Shown: one piece after another, positions 15,240 through 23,248 of the stretch
Layout of the letters: each line of letters begins with the position of its first letter
Numbering within the stretch: the stretch's first letter is position 1
Assembly: GCA_035551995.1 (NCBI GenBank)
Contig: DASZME010000008.1
Coordinates: 62,001 to 126,000, forward strand
Source of the DNA: RYN-428 sp035551995
Lineage (GTDB): Bacteria; Planctomycetota; Phycisphaerae; Tepidisphaerales; Tepidisphaeraceae
Length of the DNA stretch: 64,000 bases
Direction of reading: 5' to 3'
Notes under the pieces: generated by a model
The model's input: only the letters and a program-made list of their open reading frames with translations
What the model was told of the DNA's origin: nothing
Databases searched by the model: none
Translations under genes and position numbers: made by a program

Positions 15240-18076
15240 GACATCTCCACGGTGAATGTAGCCGAGGCGTTGGTGAACGAGACGGGGATGAGCAATTGCT
15301 TTTCGTCGCCGGCCGTGCGGATCGCCGGCTGGCCGATACCGGCGGCGCCGGGAATCAGGCGGATCGTCATTTTTCCGTCGACGATCCATTCGCCCGGCGA
15401 TTTTTCCTCGATCTGCTTTCCTTCGCCGGCGAGGAAGTGCAGGCCCTTTACCGCCTGCTTGCTCGACAATTGAAATACACGTAGCAGATTCGCCCCGCCG
15501 GCTTTCAGGACCGGCAACGGCTGCTCGTCAATGTCGACGCCGTCCAGAATGTAATGAAAGGTCGGCTGTTCCTGCTTATTCAGCACATAACCTTTGAATT
15601 TGCCGCCGACGTTGCGATCGGTCTGATATTTTTCCTTGGACGGCTTCACTTCCGGCCAAGCCGCGTCGTTGGTCGCCAGGACGGCGAACGACGGGCCCGC
15701 CGGGAAATCGATTACGTCGGTTCCCAGCGGCCCAAGGTGATTGCCGCCGCGGCCTTCCCACATCCCCTTGGCGTCGAAAAATCGGCCCTTCCACGCCTTG
15801 GCCATTCGCACCACGTCGGCGTCGAACACCACATGCACCATCTCCGGAAATCCGACCGCGATGCTGCGGTTGCCCGCGCCGGCGAAGAACGTGCGATGCA
15901 CGATCGGCTCATCGGTGGGAACCAGTTCGTCGCCGCCCGACGGGTTCAAACCGGCCGGCAGCGCCATCGACCGGCCAAGCGACAGATAGCTCCACAAGGC
16001 GGCGATCTGCCCGTCCATCGTCCCGCCCGCGATGTTTTTGAACGCCACGTCGCCGTTGGTCCAAAACGCCGGCATTCGGGTGCCGGGGTTGATGTGGGCG
16101 GGATCGACGAGCAATGCGTGATACCAACTGTATCGCAGCCGTTCATGCGCGTCGCCCAGATCAGGCGCCGGCATGCTGCCTTGCAGTTTAACGCCGTTGA
16201 TGCCGTGACAGTTCATGCACCCCATCCCCTTGGAGCCAAAAAGCGTGCGGCCGTCCTTGGAAGAAGTCGCGTCGAATTTCGGGGAAATTTCAGTCGCGGG
16301 CGCGTCGGCCTTCACCAGCGCGTCGACGATGGCGCCCGCCTTGTCCTTCACGAACGACGGCATGCGCGTCGCCAGCACCGGCCGCACGTGCAGCTTATTT
16401 TCGAAGATGATCTGTTCGATCGCGTCAGGCAAGAGCTTGGCGCCGACGCCCGTCAGACGTGGCGCAAAACGACCTTCGTCGCCCATGTCGAACTCGGCGC
16501 TCATGACAAAAAACGAAACCCGATCGGGCGTCGATCCCCCCGCTTTATCGCGGACGTGACAGGCATAACAATTAAACGCCGCCACGAGATGGGTGACTTC
16601 GTCTTTGGGCTCGAGCGGCTTGTCGAGCTCCTTCACGTTTTTCAGCGCAGCCTTGAGGGCCGTCCGCTGATCGGCGTCCAATTGATAATCCGGAACGCTC
16701 TTGGGAATCTGATCGCCCAGGCAACCCGTCGGCGAATCGGGATTCAGCTCGGCCAGCGCCTTGTGCGGCCGCATCGCCTTTCCCGCGCCCGGCACATTGT
16801 GGCATGAAACGCAGCCGATCGCGGAGAACATCATCGCGCCCATCTGCGCCTTCTGCGGATCGACGACGAATTTCTCGCTGTTCAGCGGAACCAGCGGCTG
16901 GCCGCCCAGCGTGAACAGCACATCGCCCGGAATCTCCTGCCGGGGAACGCCAGGACCTTCCCACTCGCACTTGAGCGCGAAATCGTTGGCGATCTGAAAG
17001 TACGTGATGACGATCGATTGATCCCCCTCTTCAAGATTGACTTCGCCCGACTTAAAGCCGGCGGGGTGCGTCCCGTCGTTATCGACGACAAGCTGGTTAT
17101 TGATATAGAGGCGCGAGCCGTCGTCGCTGGAGATATGGAACTTATATTTGCCCGCCTTTGCGATATGAATCTCGCCGAAATATTTCACGGCAAAATCGTT
17201 ATTGCGGCCGCCGCGCGGAAAATCGAGCGAGAAATGGTCGATATGGCCCTGGCTCTTTGGACGCAGCGGATTGATCTTGTCGATCGCCGCCGTGTGCGCT
17301 TTCACTTCATAGTAAATGAATTTGAGCCCCTGCACCCTGGCCAGTTCGGGAGTTCGGGTTTGGGGATTATCGAGCTGATCGCGCAATAAGAAAATCGCGA
17401 GGTCCTTCGCGTCGTCTTTGGTCAGATGGAGGTTTGGCATCCGCCCCCCGGGACGGACGGTTGACGGATCCATCAGGAAAGCGGTCAGGTTTTCGACGGT
17501 TGTCTTTTGAGCGAGATTGGGGAAGGGAACCGAAGGGATGATTGTCTTGAGCGCCTTTTCCGGCGCGTGACAGGCGACGCAGCCGATCTGGTGATACAGC
17601 GTTCGACCGTGGATGACCTGCACGGCACTTCCCTCTTCGCCGGACGGTTTGATCGGTCCGCCGAGGGAAACCAGGTAGTGGGTGAGGAAATCGACCGCCC
17701 CTTCCTTGGCCTGCGGATCGGAGGCATGAAACAGGTCGGGCATCGTCGTGCCGGGCTTGGCGCCATGGTTATCCAGGAGGTACGCCCGGATAAATTGCGG
17801 CGTAAGCCGCGCGCCTGCGTGGCTCAGGTCCGGCGTTCCCTTGGTGAATATCCGTTTTTGTCCCTCGGCCGCGTGACACTGAAGGCAATTCAGTTCCCCC
17901 AGCAACACCTCGCCCTGTTCCGCCGCCGGCGCCTTGGCTTCGTCTTTGAGCCGGACATACCCCGGCACGATCGGCGCGACTTTTTCCTCGGCCCCCGCGG
18001 TCGAAACAAAGGCCGGCGCCGAACACGCCAGCGCGATCATCGCGTACATCGCCCGGCGCAATAACCTCTCCCGCAT
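15233..18076 (-). CDS. Secreted multi-haem c-type cytochrome with PA14 domain
   Basis: A 947-residue exported protein. After a signal peptide (about residues 1-30) it has five CxxCH haem-binding motifs: CLQCH (64), CVACH (166), CVSCH (422), CYACH (503) and CMNCH (620), with likely distal Met residues in TTMPDLF, GGRMPNLH, TRMPSF and TRMPAFW. A PA14 carbohydrate-binding-type domain (GKYKFHISSDDGSRLYINNQ, about 247-384) sits between haems 2 and 3; the last 270 residues are a beta-rich domain without haem. The start ATG at 18076 has GAGGAG seven bases upstream; a longer frame to 18109 lacks this. It is the first gene of a coupled pair with the propeller gene. Planctomycetes use such proteins in extracytoplasmic polysaccharide oxidation, which is inference here. 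Confidence 0.88.
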   Translation of the reverse strand: MRERLLRRAMYAMIALACSAPAFVSTAGAEEKVAPIVPGYVRLKDEAKAPAAEQGEVLLGELNCLQCHAAEGQKRIFTKGTPDLSHAGARLTPQFIRAYLLDNHGAKPGTTMPDLFHASDPQAKEGAVDFLTHYLVSLGGPIKPSGEEGSAVQVIHGRTLYHQIGCVACHAPEKALKTIIPSVPFPNLAQKTTVENLTAFLMDPSTVRPGGRMPNLHLTKDDAKDLAIFLLRDQLDNPQTRTPELARVQGLKFIYYEVKAHTAAIDKINPLRPKSQGHIDHFSLDFPRGGRNNDFAVKYFGEIHIAKAGKYKFHISSDDGSRLYINNQLVVDNDGTHPAGFKSGEVNLEEGDQSIVITYFQIANDFALKCEWEGPGVPRQEIPGDVLFTLGGQPLVPLNSEKFVVDPQKAQMGAMMFSAIGCVSCHNVPGAGKAMRPHKALAELNPDSPTGCLGDQIPKSVPDYQLDADQRTALKAALKNVKELDKPLEPKDEVTHLVAAFNCYACHVRDKAGGSTPDRVSFFVMSAEFDMGDEGRFAPRLTGVGAKLLPDAIEQIIFENKLHVRPVLATRMPSFVKDKAGAIVDALVKADAPATEISPKFDATSSKDGRTLFGSKGMGCMNCHGINGVKLQGSMPAPDLGDAHERLRYSWYHALLVDPAHINPGTRMPAFWTNGDVAFKNIAGGTMDGQIAALWSYLSLGRSMALPAGLNPSGGDELVPTDEPIVHRTFFAGAGNRSIAVGFPEMVHVVFDADVVRMAKAWKGRFFDAKGMWEGRGGNHLGPLGTDVIDFPAGPSFAVLATNDAAWPEVKPSKEKYQTDRNVGGKFKGYVLNKQEQPTFHYILDGVDIDEQPLPVLKAGGANLLRVFQLSSKQAVKGLHFLAGEGKQIEEKSPGEWIVDGKMTIRLIPGAAGIGQPAIRTAGDEKQLLIPVSFTNASATFTVEMSW

Positions 18077-18173
18077 GCGGATCTCCTCGGTTGAATGACA
18101 GCGTGCCAATATGAGCTATACCCGTCGGCGAATCAACGGTTGTGCGCTCGATGCACATCAGCCTCGCGGCGGC

Positions 18174-18179
18174 TATAAT
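18174..18179 (+). promoter_or_regulatory. Candidate -10 element upstream of hisH
   Basis: A perfect TATAAT lies 44 bases before the hisH start, in the divergent gap to the cytochrome gene. No good -35 hexamer is seen at 16-18 bases. Confidence 0.4.
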
Positions 18180-18223
18180 GCGCCCGCGTTTGTTTTTTTT
18201 CGAGTCCAGAGCCAGGTGAAGAG

Positions 18224-18838
18224 ATGTCGATCGCGATCGTCGATTACGGGATGGCCAACCTTCGTTCGGTGCAAAAGGCATTCGAGCACGTGGGCCATGG
18301 CGCGGAGATCATCAGCCGGCCCGAGCAAATCGACCACGCGGATAAACTGGTGCTTCCCGGCGTGGGCGCGTTCGCCGACGCCGTCGCCACCCTGCGCGAC
18401 CAGGACCTCGCCGGCCCGATCCTTCGGCACATCGCAAAAGGCAAACTGTTTTTCGGCATTTGCCTCGGCCTGCAGATGCTTTTCGACGTCGGATACGAAG
18501 ACGGCGAACACCAGGGCCTTGGCGTATTCAAAGGCAAGTGCGTTCGGTTTGACGTCGATGAAACGCAGGGCCTCAAGGTTCCGCACATGGGCTGGAACCA
18601 GCTTCAAATCCGCCGGCCCGCCCCGATTTTTCGCGATTTGCCGGAAGATTGCGGCGTCTATTTCGTTCACGGATATCATGTCGTCCCCACCGACGCCGGC
18701 ATTGTCGCCACCACCACCGACTACGGCGGAGACTTCGTCAGCGGCGTTTGGCGGGAAAATGTTTTCGCGACGCAATTCCACCCGGAAAAGAGCCAGAAAA
18801 TCGGATTGCAAATCCTCGCGAACTTCGCGTCGCTATAG
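18224..18838 (+). CDS. hisH: Imidazole glycerol phosphate synthase glutaminase subunit HisH
   Basis: Glutamine amidotransferase subunit that feeds ammonia to HisF in histidine synthesis. The 204 residues are the family length. The class I amidotransferase triad is present: nucleophile Cys80 in FFGICLGLQMLF, and His and Glu in ATQFHPEKSQKIG. The oxyanion loop PGVGAF and the N-terminus MSIAIVDYGMANLRSV are typical. An AGGTGA ribosome binding site precedes the ATG. No other his gene is in the window, so the pathway is scattered in this genome. Confidence 0.95.
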   Translation: MSIAIVDYGMANLRSVQKAFEHVGHGAEIISRPEQIDHADKLVLPGVGAFADAVATLRDQDLAGPILRHIAKGKLFFGICLGLQMLFDVGYEDGEHQGLGVFKGKCVRFDVDETQGLKVPHMGWNQLQIRRPAPIFRDLPEDCGVYFVHGYHVVPTDAGIVATTTDYGGDFVSGVWRENVFATQFHPEKSQKIGLQILANFASL

Positions 18839-19079
18839 AGATATTCCCATGATGAACGATTCATCGACGTGCCCCGTTTCAGACGAAACCGCGGGTTGAA
18901 AGCGCCGGGTAACGGATACGCAATCTCACGCCGTTTAATTCAATCGACCCCGCCGGGAAGCGCTCCGCAAGGCCATTTGGATTTAGCGGATCTTTTGATA
19001 GACTCCGATTCGGGCGGCGATTCATACAAGTATTCACTTTTTATTGCTATCCGGTCACAAGCCGGGAGATTGGGAGCAC

Positions 19080-19609
19080 ATGCGATTTTTTTACTATTTT
19101 GCTTCGTGGATGATCGGCGCGGCCTTCGTGGGAATGTCGATTGTCCTTCTTGGCGGATGCGCCAACGGCAACGCGCGAACCATCATCAACGAAGCGCCGG
19201 CGGTACAGGCCCATACAAGTCGCTGAAGATCGTCGAAGTGCGCACCGGCGCGGTGGTTCCCGACGCGCAGCGCGCCGCCTTTCGCGAAAAACCGGAACAT
19301 CGACTTTACAATACGGGATCGTTCGCTCGCGGCGACGATTTCACCTTGCAATGTACCTTCACGGAATACGACCCGGGCAGCCAGCTTGGCCGCCTGTTCT
19401 TCGGCGTCACCAACGCCGACTCCGAGGCCAACGTCATCGTCCAATGCAACTACCTGGCCCCCGACGGAAAATCGCTCAGCAAAGTCGAATTCACCTCCCG
19501 TCTGACCGGCGGCGTTCTGGTCCTCGGCGGATCGGCCGAGACCGTCCTCGACAAGGCGGCCGATAAAATTCGCGATTTCACCGCGAGCAATTTCGGGAGC
19601 GGAATCTAA
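19080..19609 (+). pseudogene. Lipoprotein gene (DUF4410-like) with a single-base frameshift
   Basis: The ATG at 19080, with GGAG six bases upstream, opens MRFFYYFASWMIGAAFVGMS then IVLLGGCANG, a lipoprotein signal with lipobox LGGC. The frame ends at TGA near 19226. A second frame starting near 19210 continues PYKSLKIVEVRTGAVVPDAQ and runs to the TAA at 19607 with a beta-rich domain (VLDKAADKIRDF near the end) like that of DUF4410 lipoproteins. Adding one base in the GGTACAGGCCCAT stretch near 19205-19215 joins the two as ...APAVQAPYKSLKIV.... So this is either a recent inactivation, a sequencing error, or recoding. The joined protein would be about 176 residues, anchored in a membrane facing the periplasm. 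Confidence 0.65.
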
Positions 19610-19710
19610 AGCATTGTGTGTGCCGCTGCAGCTTTGCCGCTGTAGCTTTTCCGCGTTCAGCGGCGCCGCTTGCGGAGCGGTTTTTTTCGATCGAATGTGA
19701 AAAACGCTCC
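19609..19710 (+). repeat. Family A repeat, diverged copy acting as a likely terminator
   Basis: The core CGTTCAGCGGCGCCGCTTGC is followed by CCGCT-TGCGG-AGCGG (19666-19680) and seven T (19681-19687), then a GAAAAACGCTCC end like the other copies. It begins at the stop codon of the frameshifted lipoprotein gene and probably terminates its transcript. The remaining bases to 19825 hold nothing recognised. Confidence 0.6.
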
Positions 19711-19825
19711 AACCGGCGCCGCAAAAACGCAACGCGCCGACGTGATCAATAACACGCCCCGAGCCGGCGACGTGCTTCCACATCGAAGCGCTTTAATCTA
19801 AAGTCTGACCCCAAGGGAGATCGCT

Positions 19826-20680
19826 ATGACATATCCCGGCGGTCATCGACCACCCATCGCGGCCCTTTTCCTGCTCGCGGCATGCCTGTTTCCGCAAGCG
19901 CTGACGCCGAGCGTGCGCGCCGACGAAACGCGGCGCGATGCCCATGACATCACCGAGCCGCCCGCTTACGAAGATTTTCTCGTTATTCCGCTGCGGATTC
20001 ACATTCTGACGGCGCCCGACCTGCCGGACGTCGATTGCAAACTCACCGACGCCGACATCGGCCGCATCGTGGGCAAGATGAACGGCGTCTGGCACAAGGC
20101 CGGGATTCATTTCGGCGTTGAATCCATTCTGAACGAGCCGGCCGAACGTCAGTCTGAATTCCGCGAAGCCATAGCGGATGGCCCGGCGCCTTTGGAGCTT
20201 TTCCGAATATTGCGGCCGCAGTCCAGCCGGCGTTTCGATGGGCTGCACGTCTATTACATTCACCGGTTTGGGGTCAACGGCGTATACATGGGCGAGGATT
20301 TCGCGTTCGTACAGGAAACCGCCGCCCTCCGCCATGTCAGCGGCGGGATCGATGAGCCGATCCCGCGCGTCACCGCCCACGAACTTGGCCACGCCCTTGG
20401 TTTACCCCATCGGCAGGCGCGGACGAACTTGATGGCGTCGGGAACCACCGGCACGCTTTTGAATACCGACGAAGTGGCTGAATCCCGCGAAAAGGCGGCG
20501 AGAATCAAAGGCGCCGCCACCGTCGCGGCCTGGCGCCATGCGGCGCAAGCGGCGCGCGACGCCGGCGATATCGCCGGTACGAAACGAATCTGGAACTGGC
20601 TTTCCGCCATCCCCGGCGATGGCGCCGCCGACGCCACGCGACAGCGAACGGCACTCGATTCGCTCGACGCCAGGAAATAG
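19826..20680 (+). CDS. Secreted zinc metalloprotease of the metzincin type
   Basis: Exported 284-residue protein. A signal peptide (about 1-32, with AALFLLAACLFPQALTPSVRA) precedes a domain with the extended zinc site HELGHALGLPH at residues 185-195 (three His ligands and catalytic Glu186) and a Met-turn NLMASG (Met203), the pattern of metzincins such as the pappalysin/matrixin group. The C-terminal 70 residues are helical and Ala-rich. GGAG precedes the ATG. The membrane-protein gene begins 10 bases after its stop, so the two are probably co-transcribed. The natural substrate is unknown. Confidence 0.85.
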   Translation: MTYPGGHRPPIAALFLLAACLFPQALTPSVRADETRRDAHDITEPPAYEDFLVIPLRIHILTAPDLPDVDCKLTDADIGRIVGKMNGVWHKAGIHFGVESILNEPAERQSEFREAIADGPAPLELFRILRPQSSRRFDGLHVYYIHRFGVNGVYMGEDFAFVQETAALRHVSGGIDEPIPRVTAHELGHALGLPHRQARTNLMASGTTGTLLNTDEVAESREKAARIKGAATVAAWRHAAQAARDAGDIAGTKRIWNWLSAIPGDGAADATRQRTALDSLDARK

Positions 20681-20690
20681 GGAGTGATCC

Positions 20691-21440
20691 ATGAATCCTG
20701 ATGACTTAACGTTACCGCCGGCGATCCCCGCGGGACTTCCGCCGTTGGCGTTGCCCTATTCCAATTTGAAGTCCGCAAGGCCGGTTTTGATCAGCACGGT
20801 TTCGATCATCGGCATCGTCATCGCATCGCTCGGAATCATCGCCTCGGCGTATGGAGCGCTGGCGGCGGTGTTCATGGGCATGATGCGCGCGATGCGATGG
20901 CAAACCTCCGGCGCGATGAACGTCGGAATCTGCGAAGCGATCGTCGGCGCCGGGCTCGCCGGCGCACTGATGACGGGATCGATCGGCCTGTTAAGGCTGC
21001 GGCCGTGGAGTCGGCGCGTATTGCTCTACTGGGCGTGGGCCTACCTCTTGAACGCCGTCTGTTTCCTGGTCCTTCAAATTATGATCGTGGTTCCAAGCCA
21101 GGTCGGAATGTTCTCGAAGATCATGGCGTCGATGCCGGTCCCGGCGCCCACCACTGCGCCGGCCACTGCGCCGTCAGGCGCCGTCCCCGTCGTCGGAACG
21201 ACGACCTTTTACTACGCCACGTCGACCGGAGGCGCGTCAGCCGTCGCCGCGCCCCGTCCCATGGCGCCAATCATGACGGCGCCCATGATGGCCGTCATGC
21301 GAACGACCTACACCACGATGGCCGTTGGCAAGACTCTTGTCTGCATCATTTTTCCCATCGCGATTCTGATCGTCATGCGGCTCAAATCGATCCGTTCGGC
21401 GCTCGCGCTCCAGCCCCACGCGGAAGGTCAGGCGTTTTAG
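20691..21440 (+). CDS. Membrane protein of unknown function, four hydrophobic segments
   Basis: A 249-residue inner-membrane protein with hydrophobic segments at about residues 30-65, 85-100, 105-130 and 205-225. A Pro/Ala/Thr-rich extracytoplasmic linker (PVPAPTTAPATAPSGAVPVV) lies between the third and fourth. I do not recognise a family; it resembles small planctomycete membrane proteins with a Pro-rich N-terminus. GGGAG lies 8 bases before the ATG, and it follows the protease gene by 10 bases. A role linked to the protease is only inferred from this spacing. Confidence 0.65.
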   Translation: MNPDDLTLPPAIPAGLPPLALPYSNLKSARPVLISTVSIIGIVIASLGIIASAYGALAAVFMGMMRAMRWQTSGAMNVGICEAIVGAGLAGALMTGSIGLLRLRPWSRRVLLYWAWAYLLNAVCFLVLQIMIVVPSQVGMFSKIMASMPVPAPTTAPATAPSGAVPVVGTTTFYYATSTGGASAVAAPRPMAPIMTAPMMAVMRTTYTTMAVGKTLVCIIFPIAILIVMRLKSIRSALALQPHAEGQAF

Positions 21441-21465
21441 CCGCGCCGGCTTGGGCCATAGATCG

Positions 21466-21482
21466 TATCAATGGAGTTGATA
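21466..21482. promoter_or_regulatory. Palindrome upstream of catalase, candidate operator
   Basis: TATCAA-TGGAG-TTGATA, 6-bp perfect arms with a 5-bp spacer, 120 bases before the catalase start in the only gap ahead of that gene. It is not a match to the PerR box and only loosely resembles an OxyR half-site arrangement. Confidence 0.35.
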
Positions 21483-21601
21483 GAGACGATAAATTTGACC
21501 GATGGACAGCCTTCGATAAACTCCACCCCGCAATGGATGAATTCGCTCGCGGCCTTCGCGAGAGCCGTCCCCCTCAACGCCGACTTTTAAGGAGAACAAT
21601 C

Positions 21602-23050
21602 GTGGCAGATGACCGAAGCCTCACAACGTCCGCCGGCGCTCCGATCGCCGACAATCAGAATTCGCTCTCGGCAGGCCCGCGCGGGCCGGTGCTGTTGCAG
21701 GACTACCAGTTGCTTGAAAAACTGGCGCATCAAAACCGCGAGCGCATCGCCGAGCGTCCCGTCCACGCCAAGGGCTGGGGCGCCTTCGGCACGCTGACCG
21801 TCACCCACGACATCACTCGATTCAGCAAAGCCAAGGTCTTTTCCGAGGTCGGCAAGAAGACCGAAATGCTCGCCCGTTTTTCCACCGTCGCCGGCGAAGC
21901 GGGGGCGGCCGACGCCGAGCGCGACGTCCGCGGCTTTGCCCTCAAGTTTTACACCGAAGAAGGCAACTGGGATCTGGTCGGCAACAACACCCCGGTCTTC
22001 TTCGTTCGCGATCCGTACAAGTTTCCCGATTTCATCCATACTCAAAAAAGACATCCGAAAACCAATCTGCGTTCCACCACGGCGATGTGGGATTTCTGGT
22101 CGCTTTCGCCCGAATCGCTGCATCAGGTTACCATGCTGATGTCCGATCGCGGCCTGCCGATCGGCGTGCGCCACATCAACGGCTACGGCAGCCATACCTA
22201 CAGCTTCCTCAACGCCAAAAATGAACGGCATTGGGTGAAGTTTCACTTCAAGACGATGCAGGGGCACAAGCATTGGACCAACGCCGAGGCCGCGGCGGTG
22301 GTCGGAAAGACACGCGAGTCTACCCAGGAGGATCTCTACTATTCCATCGAGAAAGGCGACTACCCGAAATGGCGCGTGGCCGTGCAGATCATGCCCGAAG
22401 CGGACGCCGACAAGACGCCTTACAACCCGTTCGATCTGACCAAGGTATGGCCGCACGGCGACTATCCGCTGATCGACGTCGGCATGCTGGAGTTGAACCG
22501 CAATCCGAGCAATTACTTTGCCGAGGTTGAGCAAGCCGCCTTTTCCCCGTCGAACATCGTTCCCGGCATCGGCTTTTCGCCGGACAAGATGCTTCAGGCT
22601 CGGATATTCTCGTATGCCGACGCGCATCGCCATCGGCTCGGGACGCATTACGAGGCGCTTCCGGTGAACGCGCCAAAGTGTCCGGTGCATCATTATCATA
22701 AAGACGGGCAGATGCGTTTCTTCGCGAACAATCCCAACCCCGACGCATACTACGAGCCGAACTCTTTCAACGGTCCGGTGCAAAGCCCCGATCTCGCCGA
22801 GCCGCCGTTGAAGATCACCGGCGATGCCGACCGGTATAATCACCGTGAGGGCAACGATGACTATTCACAGCCCCGCGCTCTGTTCAATTTATTCAACGCC
22901 GAGCAAAAGGCCCGGCTGTTTTCCAACATCGCGGCGGCGATGCAGGGCGTGCCGGAATTTATCGTCGAGCGTCAACTCGGACATTTCGCGAAAGTACATT
23001 CCGGCTATGCCGCCGGCGTTCGGGCGGCATTGTCGGGAAAACCGATGTGA
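21602..23050 (+). CDS. katA: Monofunctional haem catalase
   Basis: Breaks hydrogen peroxide into water and oxygen; 482 residues, the size of small-subunit clade catalases. Seen: catalytic His in VHAKGWGAFGTLTVTHDIT, catalytic Asn in DLVGNNTPVFFVRDPYKFPD, the proximal haem-ligand Tyr in RIFSYADAHRHRLGTH, and the NADPH-site region near PVHHYHKDGQM. The start is GTG at 21602 with AAGGAG seven bases upstream; the frame stays open to 20897 but that part overlaps the membrane-protein gene and is not catalase-like. No signal peptide, so probably cytoplasmic. A strong terminator follows. The kat symbol is by family; the exact clade was not tested. Confidence 0.95.
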   Translation: MADDRSLTTSAGAPIADNQNSLSAGPRGPVLLQDYQLLEKLAHQNRERIAERPVHAKGWGAFGTLTVTHDITRFSKAKVFSEVGKKTEMLARFSTVAGEAGAADAERDVRGFALKFYTEEGNWDLVGNNTPVFFVRDPYKFPDFIHTQKRHPKTNLRSTTAMWDFWSLSPESLHQVTMLMSDRGLPIGVRHINGYGSHTYSFLNAKNERHWVKFHFKTMQGHKHWTNAEAAAVVGKTRESTQEDLYYSIEKGDYPKWRVAVQIMPEADADKTPYNPFDLTKVWPHGDYPLIDVGMLELNRNPSNYFAEVEQAAFSPSNIVPGIGFSPDKMLQARIFSYADAHRHRLGTHYEALPVNAPKCPVHHYHKDGQMRFFANNPNPDAYYEPNSFNGPVQSPDLAEPPLKITGDADRYNHREGNDDYSQPRALFNLFNAEQKARLFSNIAAAMQGVPEFIVERQLGHFAKVHSGYAAGVRAALSGKPM

Positions 23051-23108
23051 TGTCGCCCAGGATCGCCCAGGACGATTGACGCGTGCTTTCGGGCACGCCA
23101 TAACAACG

Positions 23109-23138
23109 CCGCCGGCCCCGTGGCCGGCGGTTTTTTTT
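23109..23138 (+). terminator. Intrinsic terminator of the catalase gene
   Basis: Nine-base arms CCGCCGGCC (23109-23117) and GGCCGGCGG (23122-23130) with a CCGT loop, followed by eight T. It lies 58 bases after the catalase stop. Confidence 0.9.
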
Positions 23139-23248
23139 AGCGGGATATTTAGGTCGCCGCCGATTTCCAAAATCGCCGGTGGTTCACAAACCGTTACGTT
23201 TCGGTAAGCTGAGGATCGATCTACCAATTTCAATCAGGAGGCCCGAGG

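Noticed and set aside
13752..15473. Long open frame on the plus strand (573 codons)
   Set aside because: Opposite-strand shadow of the propeller gene; no signal peptide, motif or family likeness, whereas the minus-strand protein has all of these.
15554..16807. Long plus-strand frame (417 codons) opposite the cytochrome gene
   Set aside because: Arg/His-rich shadow typical of high-GC antisense; the minus strand has five CxxCH motifs.
20897..21601. N-terminal extension of the catalase frame
   Set aside because: Arg-rich sequence overlapping the membrane-protein gene; catalase begins at the GTG with a good ribosome binding site.
21587..22843. Minus-strand frame (418 codons) opposite catalase
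   Set aside because: Antisense shadow of a highly conserved enzyme gene.
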